The notes under the pieces are model-generated. The model was given only the letters and a program-made list of their open reading frames with translations, was not told where the DNA came from and searched no databases. The position numbers and the translations under genes are program-made. Positions 39,647 to 49,595 of a DNA stretch of 54,857 nt are shown piece after piece. The stretch spans positions 1-54,857 of the forward strand of contig JZRA01000051.1 of the NCBI GenBank assembly GCA_001567485.1, given 5' to 3'. Each line of letters starts with the position of its first letter. The stretch's first letter is position 1. The DNA is from Chloroflexi bacterium OLB13 (GTDB lineage Bacteria > Chloroflexota > Anaerolineae > Aggregatilineales > Phototrophicaceae).

Positions 39647-41353
39647 ATGGCAAAATCACATACCAGCACGCAGCCGAAACTGCGCATCGTTCCGCTTGGC
39701 GGATTGGGCGAGATCGGCAAGAACATGACCGTGTTCGAACTCGGCAATGATGCCATCGTTGTCGACACGGGCTTGATGTTCCCCGCCAACGATATGTTGG
39801 GCGTGGACTACATCATTCCGGACTTCCGCTATCTACAGGAGCGCAAAGACCTCAAAATCCACGCTTTCCTGTACACCCACGGCCACGAGGATCACACCGG
39901 CGCCGTGACGCACGTCATCAATGCGTTTCAGGGCGTGCCGATCTATGCCACGCCGCTGACCGCCGGCCTCCTCAGCAACAAGCTCAAAGAAGCCCGCCTC
40001 ACCCAGATGACGACGGTGCACACGTTCAACGCGGGCGACACGCTCAAGGTCGGGCCGTTCACCGTCGACAGCTTCCACGTCAACCACAGCATCCCGCAGT
40101 GTGTCGGCTTCGGCATTCACACGCCGTGGGGCGTCATCGTTCACACCGGTGACTACAAATTCGACAATACGCCGGTCGACGGCCAGCCCGCCGACTATGC
40201 GCGCATCGCCGCGTTTCAATCGGTCGTGCCGCACAACGCCACCCACCCCGACACGGCGCGCGGCGTCGTTCTGCTGATGGCCGACAGCACCAACGCCGAC
40301 CGGCCCGGATGGACGCCATCCGAGGCCGTCATCGACGGCGCGCTCGACAAGGTCTTCCGCGAGGCCAAGGGGCGCATCATGGTCGCCACCTTCGCCTCGC
40401 TGATCAGCCGCGTGCAGCAGGTCGCCAACACCGCCATACGCTACGGGCGCAAGCTCGCCATCGCGGGCTACAGCATGAACGAGAATATCAAGATCGCGCG
40501 CAGCCTCGGCATCTTGAAAGCACCCGACAGCCTGTTCGTGGACGTGCAGCGCATCGACAGCCTGCCCGACGATCAGGTGGTCGTGATGGTCACGGGCGCG
40601 CAGGGTGAGCCGTCGGCGGTGCTGGCGCGCCTCGCTAACGGCAGCCATCGTTCGCTCGAAATCGAGGACGGCGACACGGTCGTGCTGTCCTCGCACCCGA
40701 TCCCCGGCAACGAGGAGATGGTGTACCGCACCATCAACCAGTTGATCCGGCGCGGCGCGAACGTCATCTATGATCCGGTTCTGCCTGTCCATGTGTCCGG
40801 CCACGGCAGCCAAGACGAGATGCGCCTGATGATTAACCTCGTCAAGCCGCGCCACTTCATGCCCGTTCACGGCGAGCTGCGCCATCTGCGCGCGCACGCC
40901 AAGCTGGCGACCGAGGCCGGCATCCCCGACTCGAATGTGTTCGTGTGCGAAAACGGGCAGGTGATCGAGATCAGCGACAAGGGCGTGCGCCGCGCCGAAC
41001 GGGTGCCGGGCGGTTACGTGTTCGTGGACGGCAGCGGTGTCGGCGATGTCGGCCGCGCGGTCATCCGCGACCGCGAAATCCTCTCCCGCGATGGGTTCCT
41101 CGTGGTCTTTGTCAACGTCGACCGCCAGAACGGTACGATGGTGGGCGATCCCGACATCGTCAGCCGCGGCTTCGCCTACGAGGCGAACGACCCCGACCTC
41201 GCGCGTCAGATCAAGGCGGTCGTGGCGGACACGCTCGCCGCTGGTCGCATGAACGGCCGCCGTCAATCGCTGCTGGAGGAGAACCTGTCCAAGGTGCTCT
41301 ACAGCGAGACCCGCCGCCGCCCCATGGTGATGAGCGTCATCCACGAGCAGTAG
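39647..41353 (+). CDS. rnj: Ribonuclease J
   Basis: A 568-aa metallo-beta-lactamase/beta-CASP ribonuclease that matures and degrades RNA (5'-3' exonuclease and endonuclease). It begins LRIVPLGGLGEIGKNM. The zinc motif is YTHGHEDHTGA (about residues 76-86). Later ligands are VHTGDYKFD and HVSGHGSQDE, with the GHPI-like SSHPIPGNE and the C-terminal domain MPVHGELRHLRAH. All family motifs are intact and the length is normal. No clear Shine-Dalgarno precedes the ATG. A 10-bp terminator follows at 41391. Confidence 0.96.
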   Translation: MAKSHTSTQPKLRIVPLGGLGEIGKNMTVFELGNDAIVVDTGLMFPANDMLGVDYIIPDFRYLQERKDLKIHAFLYTHGHEDHTGAVTHVINAFQGVPIYATPLTAGLLSNKLKEARLTQMTTVHTFNAGDTLKVGPFTVDSFHVNHSIPQCVGFGIHTPWGVIVHTGDYKFDNTPVDGQPADYARIAAFQSVVPHNATHPDTARGVVLLMADSTNADRPGWTPSEAVIDGALDKVFREAKGRIMVATFASLISRVQQVANTAIRYGRKLAIAGYSMNENIKIARSLGILKAPDSLFVDVQRIDSLPDDQVVVMVTGAQGEPSAVLARLANGSHRSLEIEDGDTVVLSSHPIPGNEEMVYRTINQLIRRGANVIYDPVLPVHVSGHGSQDEMRLMINLVKPRHFMPVHGELRHLRAHAKLATEAGIPDSNVFVCENGQVIEISDKGVRRAERVPGGYVFVDGSGVGDVGRAVIRDREILSRDGFLVVFVNVDRQNGTMVGDPDIVSRGFAYEANDPDLARQIKAVVADTLAAGRMNGRRQSLLEENLSKVLYSETRRRPMVMSVIHEQ

Positions 41354-41390
41354 CCGGGACGCCGCCAGAGACCACATCGCAGCCATACAG

Positions 41391-41418
41391 CAAGGGCCGG
41401 CATGAACACCGGCCCTTG
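41391..41418. terminator. Bidirectional terminator after RNase J
   Basis: CAAGGGCCGG (41391-41400), loop CATGAACA, CCGGCCCTTG (41409-41418): a perfect 10-bp stem between convergent genes. Confidence 0.8.
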
Positions 41419-41429
41419 TTCGTCATGCC

Positions 41430-42620
41430 TCAACAGCCGTCCTTGATCGCTTCGGCGATGACCTGCGCGGCGAGGTCGTGCCCGGCCTGATTCCAGTGCG
41501 TGTCATACGGGTAGTACAGCAGGCGTTCCTCGGCGGCCGCCGCTTCAAACGCCGGCGTCAGGTCGATCAGCCGCCAGCCCGCGCGTTCGGCCAGCAGCGC
41601 CGCGATCAGGTCGCGGTGCGCGTACAGCGAGTCGAAGTAAGCGGCCTCGTCCTCGACCGGGGCGGGGGCGAACGTCAGCGTGCCGCCCGGTGATGTCACG
41701 ACGCGCTGGTTGGCCGCGTTCACAAACTGGCGGTCGCCTTCGACGATGTACCGCGCGTACACCCGTTCTTTCGGTGGGATGAACACGACCGCGCGGCAGG
41801 TCTCCGGCGGCAGCGCGGCGTCGAAGGCATCCAGCGCGGCGCGCACCACGTCGGCGTTGCGGCTGGATGCGGCGTCCGGGGGCGTCTGCTGCCACCACGC
41901 GTAGTAACTCACGAACGCCAAGTCGTAGTAACTGCCGCCGATGATGACCGGCAGGGGCTGGTTATAGCGCGGCGCGCCGGACTCGTCGGGCGGGGCGGTC
42001 GGCGTAGGGGACGGCGGACGCAGCCGGTCGAACAGCGCGCGCCATGCCGCGACCGGACTGCGCGCGTCGATACGCGGCCCGCGCACCGCATCGCCGAGAT
42101 CGTTGCCGCTGAAATATCCCCACAACACCCACTGGCGCGGCTCGGCGGCGGCGAACTCCCCCGCGACCTGCGCAACCTCCACCGGCCCATAGGCGCGGTA
42201 GCCGTAGTTACGCACGCCGACCCCAAGCGCGTCCGCCAGCCCGTCGCTATATGGCCGTTCGACGTTGAACCCCTCGGTGAAGGAATCCCCGAACACGGCG
42301 ACCGGATACGCCCCGTGCGGCTCGGCGGGAAGCCGGAAGCCGGCGGCGTCCCACGCGATGCGAAACGCGGCGTAGGGCGCATCATCGGCGGGCGGGCGCA
42401 CTTGGCCGGGCAGCGCGGCGAACACGTCCCCGTCGCTCGGACGCCACGTCACGTCCATCGTCCGATTCGCGGTCGTACGCGTGACCCACTGTGTCGGGCC
42501 GATCAGCATGTCGGGCAGCAGCATCAAGGCGGCGGTGAGCAGGGCAAGCGCGCACATGGCGCCGCCGGCGCTGAGCAGCAAGGGCACGAGCCATCTACGG
42601 CGAGGATGTTGTTCGGTCAT
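41430..42620 (-). CDS. Membrane-anchored SGNH hydrolase (AlgX/DltD-like)
   Basis: A 396-aa protein. One N-terminal membrane anchor (LVPLLLSAGGAMCALALLTAALML, split here at about residues 11-34) faces an extracytoplasmic SGNH domain. Block I is VFGDSFTEGFN (Ser113), the Asn block is GYFSGNDLGD, and the catalytic Asp/His pair is YDTHWNQAGHD (Asp373, His375). The DTHWN form is typical of the AlgX/ALGX-like acetyl-transfer or esterase group acting on polysaccharides. I take the ATG at 42620 (MTEQHPRRRW); the frame is open further upstream but overlaps the divergent gene. A role in envelope polysaccharide acylation is inferred. Confidence 0.82.
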   Translation of the reverse strand: MTEQHPRRRWLVPLLLSAGGAMCALALLTAALMLLPDMLIGPTQWVTRTTANRTMDVTWRPSDGDVFAALPGQVRPPADDAPYAAFRIAWDAAGFRLPAEPHGAYPVAVFGDSFTEGFNVERPYSDGLADALGVGVRNYGYRAYGPVEVAQVAGEFAAAEPRQWVLWGYFSGNDLGDAVRGPRIDARSPVAAWRALFDRLRPPSPTPTAPPDESGAPRYNQPLPVIIGGSYYDLAFVSYYAWWQQTPPDAASSRNADVVRAALDAFDAALPPETCRAVVFIPPKERVYARYIVEGDRQFVNAANQRVVTSPGGTLTFAPAPVEDEAAYFDSLYAHRDLIAALLAERAGWRLIDLTPAFEAAAAEERLLYYPYDTHWNQAGHDLAAQVIAEAIKDGC

Positions 42621-42622
42621 GG

Positions 42623-42628
42623 TATACT
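42623..42628 (+). promoter_or_regulatory. -10-like TATACT in the 39-base divergent gap
   Basis: TATACT lies 31 bases before the ATG at 42660 and directly next to the divergent start at 42620. The two genes must share overlapping promoters in only 39 bases. Confidence 0.35.
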
Positions 42629-42659
42629 TGCGGGCCAGCGTACGACACGGATTATCAGC

Positions 42660-43456
42660 ATGGCAATCGACTATATCATCGACTACGACTGCGCGCCTAA
42701 GCAAGCGCTGACCTCGGACGGGATTATCGAACGGCTCAAGGGCGAAGCGCGCGCCCAGCGCATCATCGCGCTGTTTCGCCAGAACGGCGACGACCGTCCG
42801 CCTAGCGAGATGGGCTTTGAATTCACCCGCAGCACGCCAGAGGGGGAGGAAGAAATACAGGTCGTGATCGTGCAGCACCTGTTGGATGCCGCCGCCGAGT
42901 TGAAACCGCACGAGGCCGCCTGCGTTGGATGTCCCGCCAACCGCACCGGCAAGCCGTTCGGGTGTGTCGGCAGCATCAACTATCCGGTCAGCGGAACCGC
43001 CGAGGCGTGGCTGCTCGACCGGATGCCCGTGCCGGACGACGCGCTGGTGTGGCTGCTGCTCAAGCAGGGCGTGAGGAATTCAAGTACGACGGGGCCAGCA
43101 TCGAACCGCTGCGCACGGCGACTGGTGCCTATTTCGAGGACAACCTGCCCGCGCGCCGCTTCCTCGGTGAGTTCGAGCTGAACGCCAATCAGGTCTTCGA
43201 GATGATGTTCTCGGTTGGGGCGATCAGTCCCAACCACGCGGCGATCCTGCTGCTGTTTACCGGAGCCATCCCGCGCGAGCTGGAAGCCGACGATTTCCGC
43301 ACCCTGCGCCCTGCGCCCGCCGACGCTGCCCGCCGCTTCCCGCTGCTGCTGAAGGAAAGCGACACCGACGACCCCAGCGTGCGTCAGTTCAAGGCGTTCC
43401 TGACCGCGTTGTACATCGCGTGGAGGCTGGATGTCGCGGTGCGCGTCGACGCCTGA
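42660..43456 (+). CDS. Hypothetical protein with Cys motif (frame break at about 43070)
   Basis: Unrecognised; the joined product would be about 265 aa. The 5' part (42660 to about 43070) includes MAIDYIIDYDCAPKQAL, a Glu-rich stretch and the Cys block ACVGCPANRTGKPFGCVG, which could bind metal or an iron-sulfur cluster. It reads LLLKQGV, after which the next frame continues REEFKYDGASIEPLR and FELNANQVFEMMFSVG to the stop at 43454. The join needs one extra base within 43065-43080. The frame is very well conserved in character on both sides, so it is a real gene. Confidence 0.62.
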
Positions 43457-43615
43457 GCGCGAAGTGGAACGTGCGGCAAGCCGTGGGAAGTGCCGGGAAA
43501 CCGCGCGTCGAGTCACGGCCGCCGGTTCAGTATGGGGCATTCATGCACCCCTCTCCACGCTCGTTCTCACAAATCGGGTGAGCGCCGCGCCGCCGATGGC
43601 CGCCTACGGCATCTC

Positions 43616-44659
43616 ATGCTGACTCCGATCACGCCATCCGCCGCCGCGTGGGACGCGTTCGTGCGCGCTCATCCGCAGGCCCACGTCTTGCAGCTGGCCG
43701 CATGGGCCGAGCACAAAACGCGCTTTGGCTGGGCCTACGAGCGAGTCGCGCTCATCGACGCGAACGGGATCATCCGGGCCGGCGCGCAGGTGTTGATCCG
43801 CCCACTGCCCGGCCGCTTGTTCACGCTCGCGTATATCCCGCACGGCGGTTATGTCACCGACGACTCGCAGTGGCCCGCGCTGATCGACGCCGTGGCCCGC
43901 GCCGTCCGCAAACATCGCGCCGTGTTCCTGAAGTGGGAGCCGGGGCTGTACGACCACGCCGCGCCGCCCGATCCCGCCGCGCTCGGTTTCCGGCCATCGG
44001 CGCAGACGGTTCAGCCGCCGCGCACCGTCGTGCTCGACCTCACGGCCGACGACGACGCGATCCTCGCGCGCATGAATCAAGGCACGCGGCGCAAAATCCG
44101 CCAGTCGCACAAGGCCGGCGTGCGCACGTTCGAGGCGGCGGCCCGCGATGTCCCGCGCTTCTGCGACCTGATGACGGCGACCGGCACGCGCAACGACTTC
44201 GGCGTCCACAGCGCCGCGTACTATCAGCTCGCGTTCGACCTGTTCGCCCCGCGTGACGCCGCGTTGATCCTCGCCGAACACGACGGCGATCTGCTGGCCG
44301 GCGTGATGGTGTTCGCCGTTGACGGCGCATCCGGCGGGCCGGCATGGTACCTGTACGGCGCATCGAGCGACGCCAAGCGCGACCTGATGGCGAGCTATGC
44401 CGTACAGTGGGCGGCGATCCAGTGGGCCAAAGCGCGTGGATGCGCCACCTACGATTTGTGGGGCGTGCCAGACGCGGACGAGGAAGCCCTCGAAGCGCAG
44501 TTCCAAACCCGCGGCGACGGCCTCTGGGGCGTGTATGGATTCAAGCGCGGTTGGGGCGGACGGGTTGTCCGCACGCTCGGCGCATGGGACAAGCCGCTGA
44601 TCCCGCCGCTGTACTGGGCGTTCCAGCAAGCCCTCCGCCTGCGGCAACGCTCCGGGTAA
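43616..44659 (+). CDS. FemAB/FemX-like peptidoglycan aminoacyl- or GNAT-type transferase
   Basis: A 347-aa protein of the FemAB/lipid II:glycine glycyltransferase superfamily (tandem GNAT folds). Diagnostic blocks: HVLQLAAWAEHKTRFGW (start), LAYIPHGGYV, VFLKWEPGLY, MNQGTRRKIRQSHKAGV (the conserved K/R helix), WYLYGASSDAKRDLMASY and YDLWGVPDADEE near the C-terminus. Family members add amino acids from tRNA to the peptidoglycan cross-bridge. The ATG at 43616 fits the family start better than upstream in-frame codons. The partner ligands are not in the window. Confidence 0.88.
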   Translation: MLTPITPSAAAWDAFVRAHPQAHVLQLAAWAEHKTRFGWAYERVALIDANGIIRAGAQVLIRPLPGRLFTLAYIPHGGYVTDDSQWPALIDAVARAVRKHRAVFLKWEPGLYDHAAPPDPAALGFRPSAQTVQPPRTVVLDLTADDDAILARMNQGTRRKIRQSHKAGVRTFEAAARDVPRFCDLMTATGTRNDFGVHSAAYYQLAFDLFAPRDAALILAEHDGDLLAGVMVFAVDGASGGPAWYLYGASSDAKRDLMASYAVQWAAIQWAKARGCATYDLWGVPDADEEALEAQFQTRGDGLWGVYGFKRGWGGRVVRTLGAWDKPLIPPLYWAFQQALRLRQRSG

Positions 44660-44712
44660 GGCGCACAGCGTAAAGGGTAGAACGATCGAACTGCCGGGGA
44701 CACAAAGTGAGC

Positions 44713-44736
44713 GGGGGCGCAATGCATTGCACCCCC
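44713..44736. repeat. GGGGGCGCAATGCATTGCACCCCC hairpin, copy 3
   Basis: The 24-base element is an inverted repeat with one mismatch and a perfect 12-base centre (GCAATGCATTGC, 44719-44730). It is followed by CACGAA as at 31836-31842. Lies between convergent femAB-like and recA genes and may end transcription of both. Confidence 0.7.
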
Positions 44737-44815
44737 ACGAACCCGTTGTGTCTGCTGTGATCTCGGAGTTCGATCCGCCCCGCGCTGACGGATTCCCTCA
44801 CGGATCTCGCGGCCG

Positions 44816-45898
44816 CTACTCGTCGCCGCCGCCGCCCAACCGCACGTTGCTGGCGCGGATTTGCGCCTCGATGTCGCTGGCGGTCTGCGGATTCTCGCGT
44901 AGAAACACCTTCGCGTTCTCGCGCCCCTGCCCCAACATCAGCTCGCCATAGCGAAAGAACGCGCCGCGTTTGTCGATGATGCCGAGATCGACGCCCAAGT
45001 CGACAATCTCGCCGGTCTTGCTGATACCGGCCTCGTCGGCGGTGAACATGATGTCGAACTCCGCCTCGCGGAACGGCGGCGCCACCTTGTTCTTCGTCAC
45101 GCGGACTTTGGTGCGGTTGCCGATCGTCTCGCCGGCGACCTTGATCGCCTGCACACGGCGGATGTCGAGGCGCACCGTCGCGTAAAACTTCAGCGCGCGC
45201 CCGCCCGGCTGAGTCTCCGGGCTGCCATAAACGATGCCGACCTTCTCGCGGATTTGGTTGGTGAACATGACCGACACGTTACTCTGTTTGATCGCGCCGG
45301 CCAGCTTGCGCAGCGCCTGACTCATCAAGCGGGCCTGCAAACCGACGTGGCTGTCGCCCATCTCGCCTTCGATCTCCGCACGCGGGACGAGCGCCGCCAC
45401 CGAGTCGATCACGATGACATCGAACGCGCCGGAACGCACCAGCGTCTCGGTGATCTCCAGCGCTTGCTCGCCGGTATCGGGCTGGCTGACATACAGACGG
45501 TTGAGATCGACACCGATACGCGCCGCATACGTCGGGTCGAGCGCGTGTTCCATATCGACGAACGCCGTCAAGCCGCCGCGCTTCTGGGCTTCGGCCACCA
45601 CATGCAAACACAGCGTCGTCTTGCCCGACGACTCCGGCCCGTAGATTTCAGTGATGCGCCCGCGCGGCACGCCGCCGACGCCAATCGCGATGTCCAGCGT
45701 AAGCGAGCCGGTCGGGATGGTGTCAACAACCATGTGCGTCGCTTCACCGAGCGCGACGATCGTGCCGTCGCCGAACCGCTTGGTCAAGTCGGAGAGCGCG
45801 CTTTCGAGCGCCTTGCGCTTCCCTTCATCGACCGGTGCGCCGTCTGCGCCGTCAAACAGATCGCCGTCGTCCTGCTTTGATTTGCGCCGGGGAGCCAT
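44816..45898 (-). CDS. recA: Recombinase RecA
   Basis: The 360-aa recombinase for homologous repair and SOS induction. Walker A is GPESSGKTT, Walker B region [15 protein letters not shown], the L1/L2 loops include [23 protein letters not shown] and [25 protein letters not shown] (given in pieces: [22 protein letters not shown]), and [14 protein letters not shown] is the C-terminal region. The start is MAPRRKSK at 45898 with AGAAGGA about ten bases upstream; longer in-frame starts to 45979 are less likely. Head-to-head with the adenosyltransferase gene, 129 bases apart. No clear LexA box is recognised. Confidence 0.97.
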   Translation of the reverse strand: MAPRRKSKQDDGDLFDGADGAPVDEGKRKALESALSDLTKRFGDGTIVALGEATHMVVDTIPTGSLTLDIAIGVGGVPRGRITEIYGPESSGKTTLCLHVVAEAQKRGGLTAFVDMEHALDPTYAARIGVDLNRLYVSQPDTGEQALEITETLVRSGAFDVIVIDSVAALVPRAEIEGEMGDSHVGLQARLMSQALRKLAGAIKQSNVSVMFTNQIREKVGIVYGSPETQPGGRALKFYATVRLDIRRVQAIKVAGETIGNRTKVRVTKNKVAPPFREAEFDIMFTADEAGISKTGEIVDLGVDLGIIDKRGAFFRYGELMLGQGRENAKVFLRENPQTASDIEAQIRASNVRLGGGGDE

Positions 45899-46027
45899 CG
45901 ATCGTTCGTCCTTCTCTGCGATTGTGGTATACATAGTCGTGAGTCTATCGTATGGAATGATACCGCCAAATTTTAGCACATTTGGTCTATATCGGTCAAC
46001 GGTCTATCACCGTATGGAGTGTCAACT

Positions 46028-46573
46028 ATGAAGATCTATACAAAAACCGGCGACGACGGCTACACCAGCCTGTTCGCAGGGGGGCGTGTCAGCAAGGCGC
46101 ATTCACGCGTGGAAGCCTACGGCACCGTGGACGAGTTGAACTCGGTGATCGGCGTGGCGCGGACATGCAGCCCGCAGGCCGAGGTCGATCAGGCGCTGCT
46201 CGGCGTGCAGAACACGTTGTTTCACCTCGGCGCTGACCTTGCGACCCCGCTCGACGCGAAGTCGTCATGGGTCGTGCGCCTCACGGACGAGCACGTAACG
46301 GCGCTGGAGCACGACATCGACGCGATGACGGAACGCTTGCCCGCCCTCAAGCAGTTCATCCTGCCCGGCGGATCGGCCGCCGCCGCCCAGATCCACGTCG
46401 CGCGCACGGTGTGCCGCCGCGCCGAACGCCTGACCGTCGCGCTCTCCGATGCCGAGCCGGTCAATGCCGCGGCCATCGTGTATCTCAACCGCTTGTCGGA
46501 TTGGCTGTTCACGCTGGCGCGCCTTGAGAACATGCTCGCCGGCGTGCCGGACGTCGTCTGGGCGGCGCGTTAG
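46028..46573 (+). CDS. pduO: PduO-type cob(I)alamin adenosyltransferase
   Basis: A 181-aa trimeric adenosyltransferase making adenosylcobalamin from ATP and cob(I)alamin. The start KIYTKTGDDGYTSLFAGGRVSK is the ATP-binding N-terminal loop. VEAYGTVDELNSVIG and CRRAERLTVAL hold the conserved Glu/Arg, and YLNRLSDWLFTLAR is the C-terminal helix. GGAG at 46016-46019 is eight bases before the ATG at 46028, so I prefer it over the GTG at 46019. No B12-dependent enzyme is next to it. Confidence 0.93.
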   Translation: MKIYTKTGDDGYTSLFAGGRVSKAHSRVEAYGTVDELNSVIGVARTCSPQAEVDQALLGVQNTLFHLGADLATPLDAKSSWVVRLTDEHVTALEHDIDAMTERLPALKQFILPGGSAAAAQIHVARTVCRRAERLTVALSDAEPVNAAAIVYLNRLSDWLFTLARLENMLAGVPDVVWAAR

Positions 46574-46628
46574 GGGCCGAACGAAACGCGCGTCCGACCA
46601 AGCACGCACGCAGTCGCCGTCCGGCCTC

Positions 46629-48071
46629 TCAGCCTGCTTCTAGCACCGCAGCGACACGCTCGCAGATGACGTCGATGGCGAGGTCGATGGTGTCCTTGTG
46701 CGTGTGATAGGCCAGCGCCGCCAGCCGAATCCAGAACACGCCGTCGATGCGCGTCGACGAGAGGAACACGCGCCCGTCGCGCTTGATCGCCTCGACCAAC
46801 TGTGTGTTGAACGCGTCTGCATCGCCGCGCGCCGGCACATACCGCCACAGCACCACGGAGAGGTCAGGCTCCGGGCCGACCTCGAAGCCTGCCATCTCGC
46901 ACAACCGCGCGCGGAAGTAACGCGCCAGCAGCATCTTCTCTTCGAGCGCCGCCGCGAACGGGCGCGTCCCGAACAGCTTGAGCGGAAGCCACAGCCGCAG
47001 CCCCCGGAAGTTCCGCGTCAGCTCCGGCGAGAGGTCGGACGGCGAGAGTTCTTCGCCCCCTTCGACATCCTGCAAGTAGCTCGGCGAGTAGTGGTGCGAC
47101 GCCACCATCGTGCGGCGGTCTTTAATGAGTACCGCGCCCGATCCCCATGGCAAGAACAGGCTCTTGTGCGGATCCATAATCACCGAATCCGACCGTTCGA
47201 TGCCGCGCAAGCGTTCACGCCCCGGTTCGCACAGCGTGAAGAACGCGCCGTATGCCCCATCCACGTGGAACCACAGCCCGCGATCATGCGCGACCTGCCC
47301 GATCTCGGTCAGCGGATCGACTGCGCCGGTGTTGGTCGCGCCGGCGTTCGCCACCACCAGCCACGGATTCAGGCCGGCTTTCTGATCCGCGTCGATCTGC
47401 GCCGCAAGCACGCCCGGGCGCATGTGGTAGGTCGCGTCCATGCCGATCTCGCGCATGACAACCTCGGTGAATCCGGCGATCCGCAGCGCCTTGTCGATCG
47501 AATGATGCCGTTCTCCAGAGACATACACGACGCTGCGCGCGTAATCCTTCGGCTTGAGGCTGTGGGCGTCGCGCGCCGTGACCACGCTGGTCAGGTTGGC
47601 GATGCTGCCGCCGGTCGTCAAGTTGCCGGCCGCGTCCGCCGGATAGCCGACCAGCTCCCCCATCCAGCGCAGCAGCATGTTTTCCAACCGCACCGCCCCC
47701 GGCGCAACGGCGAAGATGCCGGTGTACAGGTTGATGACTGCGCTCAGATAGTCACCCAATGCCGCAGGATACAACCCGCCGGCGGGGATATACGCCAAGT
47801 CACCCGGCGCGGCGGCGTTCAGACCGGGGCTGTCAACGTATCGGTGCAGCAGGTGCAGCGCCTCGTCGATGTCAATCGGGCCGGGCGAGATCGGCGAAGT
47901 GAGGATGCCGGCGCCCATATCGTCGGTGTACTGGTATATCGGCCGCCGCGGACAGTTCTCGTAGAAACGCTCCGTATAGGCGACGGCTTCACGGGTCAGG
48001 TGGTGACGCTGGTCGGCGCTTAGCTCCAATACTCGTGCTTCGGACTCAAGGTGTTGCAAATGGTCGAACAT
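46629..48071 (-). CDS. PLP-dependent decarboxylase (aromatic-amino-acid type)
   Basis: A 480-aa group II pyridoxal-phosphate decarboxylase. The cofactor Lys is in [12 protein letters not shown], with [15 protein letters not shown] and [11 protein letters not shown] (PLP-ring Asp/His environment) before it. [20 protein letters not shown] is the phosphate-binding region. The aromatic-L-amino-acid/tyrosine/tryptophan decarboxylase group is likely; glutamate cannot be ruled out. I use the ATG at 48071 with AGAGGAT seven bases upstream. It would release a biogenic amine and CO2. Divergent from the aldo/keto reductase gene. Confidence 0.9.
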   Translation of the reverse strand: MFDHLQHLESEARVLELSADQRHHLTREAVAYTERFYENCPRRPIYQYTDDMGAGILTSPISPGPIDIDEALHLLHRYVDSPGLNAAAPGDLAYIPAGGLYPAALGDYLSAVINLYTGIFAVAPGAVRLENMLLRWMGELVGYPADAAGNLTTGGSIANLTSVVTARDAHSLKPKDYARSVVYVSGERHHSIDKALRIAGFTEVVMREIGMDATYHMRPGVLAAQIDADQKAGLNPWLVVANAGATNTGAVDPLTEIGQVAHDRGLWFHVDGAYGAFFTLCEPGRERLRGIERSDSVIMDPHKSLFLPWGSGAVLIKDRRTMVASHHYSPSYLQDVEGGEELSPSDLSPELTRNFRGLRLWLPLKLFGTRPFAAALEEKMLLARYFRARLCEMAGFEVGPEPDLSVVLWRYVPARGDADAFNTQLVEAIKRDGRVFLSSTRIDGVFWIRLAALAYHTHKDTIDLAIDVICERVAAVLEAG

Positions 48072-48191
48072 CCAAATCCTCTTTCGTACAAAATACATAC
48101 CGCGCCATGATAGTCCTTACGGGAACCATCGAACAGCCGAAAAACCCGGCTGGCCGTCGGCGGTGCGGCCCGTGCGCTTGTCAACACGCGG

Positions 48192-48197
48192 TATAAT
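48192..48197 (+). promoter_or_regulatory. -10 element TATAAT before the aldo/keto reductase
   Basis: TATAAT in GCGGTATAATGGCC, 31 bases before the ATG at 48229. The 14-base string is the same as on the minus strand before the gene at 19444. Confidence 0.55.
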
Positions 48198-48228
48198 GGC
48201 CCTAAACGCGCAGCGGAGTGTATCCGAC

Positions 48229-49086
48229 ATGACCATCGCGAAAATTCCGTTTGGACGCACCGGCCATCTCAGCACGCGCACACTGTTCGGCGCGGCGGCG
48301 CTCGGCTCTGTCACCCAAGACGCAGCCGACCGCACGCTTGACCTCCTGCTCGAATACGGCGTCAATCACATCGACACGGCGGCCAGCTACGGCGAGTCCG
48401 AGCTGCGCATCGGCCCGTGGATGGCGCAGCACCGCAAACACTTCTTCCTCGCCACCAAGACGGGCAAGCGCACCTACACCGAAGCCCGCGAAGAATTCCA
48501 CCGGTCGCTCGACCGCCTGCGCGTCGACTCGGTCGACCTGATTCAACTGCACTACCTCGTCACAGACGATGAGTGGAAGGTCGCCATGAGGCCCGGCGGC
48601 GCGCTCGAATACCTGATCGAGGCGCGCGATCAGGGTCTGGTCAAATACATCGGCGTCACCGGCCATGACGTCGCGGTGACGCATAGCCACCTCAACAGCC
48701 TCGACGTATTCGACTTCGACTCGGTGCTGCTGCCCTACAACTACGTGATGATGAAGAACTCCACGTATGCCGCCGGCTTCAACGCCGTGCTGGCGCTGGC
48801 GCGGTCGCGCGGAATCGCCGTGCAGACGATCAAAGCGATCACGCGCCGGCCTTATCATGGCGAACCCACACATGCGGTGTGGTACGAACCCCTCACGCAG
48901 CAAGACGCCATCGACAAGGCGGTGCATTGGGTCTTGGGCCAGCCCGACGTCTTCCTCAACACCGTCGGTGATGTCACCTTGCTGCCGAAGGTGTTGGACG
49001 CCGCCAGCCGATTCGAGCGCCGGCCAAGCGATGCCGAGATGGACGCTGTCATCACCGAATGGGCCATGGAGCCGCTGTTCACCTGA
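48229..49086 (+). CDS. Aldo/keto reductase
   Basis: A 285-aa (beta/alpha)8 NADPH oxidoreductase. The start [16 protein letters not shown] is standard. The catalytic Asp and Tyr are in [12 protein letters not shown], Lys in FLATKTGKR, and DLIQLHYL follows. The in-frame start at 48163 is less likely than the ATG at 48229, which has a GGAG site in AGCGGAGTG. The C-terminus ([20 protein letters not shown]) is typical of the short AKR branch. The substrate is unknown. Confidence 0.91.
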   Translation: MTIAKIPFGRTGHLSTRTLFGAAALGSVTQDAADRTLDLLLEYGVNHIDTAASYGESELRIGPWMAQHRKHFFLATKTGKRTYTEAREEFHRSLDRLRVDSVDLIQLHYLVTDDEWKVAMRPGGALEYLIEARDQGLVKYIGVTGHDVAVTHSHLNSLDVFDFDSVLLPYNYVMMKNSTYAAGFNAVLALARSRGIAVQTIKAITRRPYHGEPTHAVWYEPLTQQDAIDKAVHWVLGQPDVFLNTVGDVTLLPKVLDAASRFERRPSDAEMDAVITEWAMEPLFT

Positions 49087-49186
49087 GCGCGGCGTGGACA
49101 GGAGAAATTGGGTTCACCGGCGTTCAACCGGTAATCTGGCGCGCTGTCCCGTCTGATAAGACCGTGTGACATCAGAGGTGCATGCG

Positions 49187-49483
49187 ATGATCCCCGATTT
49201 CATTCGTCTCCAGTGGGTTCCGATGGGACTCGCCCTCTCAGCCGCCGCGCTGGGCCTGTCGATCATCGCGGCGGCGCTGCTGGTCGTCGAAAAGCACAGC
49301 CATACACACGTCCACGAACCCCTCACGCACGATCACCGCCACCGGCACGACGACGGGCATCACACCCACGATCATCCGAGCATGATCGACCGCAGCCTGA
49401 CGCACTCACACGTCCACACGCACGAACGGCTGGAACATACGCATCCGCACCTTCCGGACTTGCATCACCGGCACGGGCACTGA
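49187..49483 (+). CDS. His-rich single-pass membrane peptide (98 aa)
   Basis: One N-terminal membrane helix (VPMGLALSAAALGLSIIAAALLVV) is followed by a tail in which about one residue in three is His, with Asp and Thr (HSHTHVHEPLTHDHRHRHDD and more, through residue 98). This looks like a metal-binding tail for Zn or Ni, as on CDF/ZIP transporters, but no transporter is attached. AGAGGTG six bases before the ATG is a good ribosome binding site. It follows the aldo/keto reductase by 100 bases. Function unknown. Confidence 0.72.
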   Translation: MIPDFIRLQWVPMGLALSAAALGLSIIAAALLVVEKHSHTHVHEPLTHDHRHRHDDGHHTHDHPSMIDRSLTHSHVHTHERLEHTHPHLPDLHHRHGH

Positions 49484-49595
49484 ACACGAAGCGGGAAGTG
49501 CTGAATGCCGGGGGGGATGAGGTAAGGGTGCTGATCGCGTCTGAAGGGGTGAGAACGTCCTGACAACCTTCTCAAACGGTCTCTCAGAGGTCGGT

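Noticed and set aside
39833..41386. Open frame of 517 codons antisense to RNase J
   Set aside because: A shadow of the strongly conserved RNase J gene. No motif of its own.
46698..48023. Open frame of 441 codons antisense to the PLP decarboxylase
   Set aside because: Shadow frame with an Arg-rich composition. The decarboxylase motifs are on the other strand.
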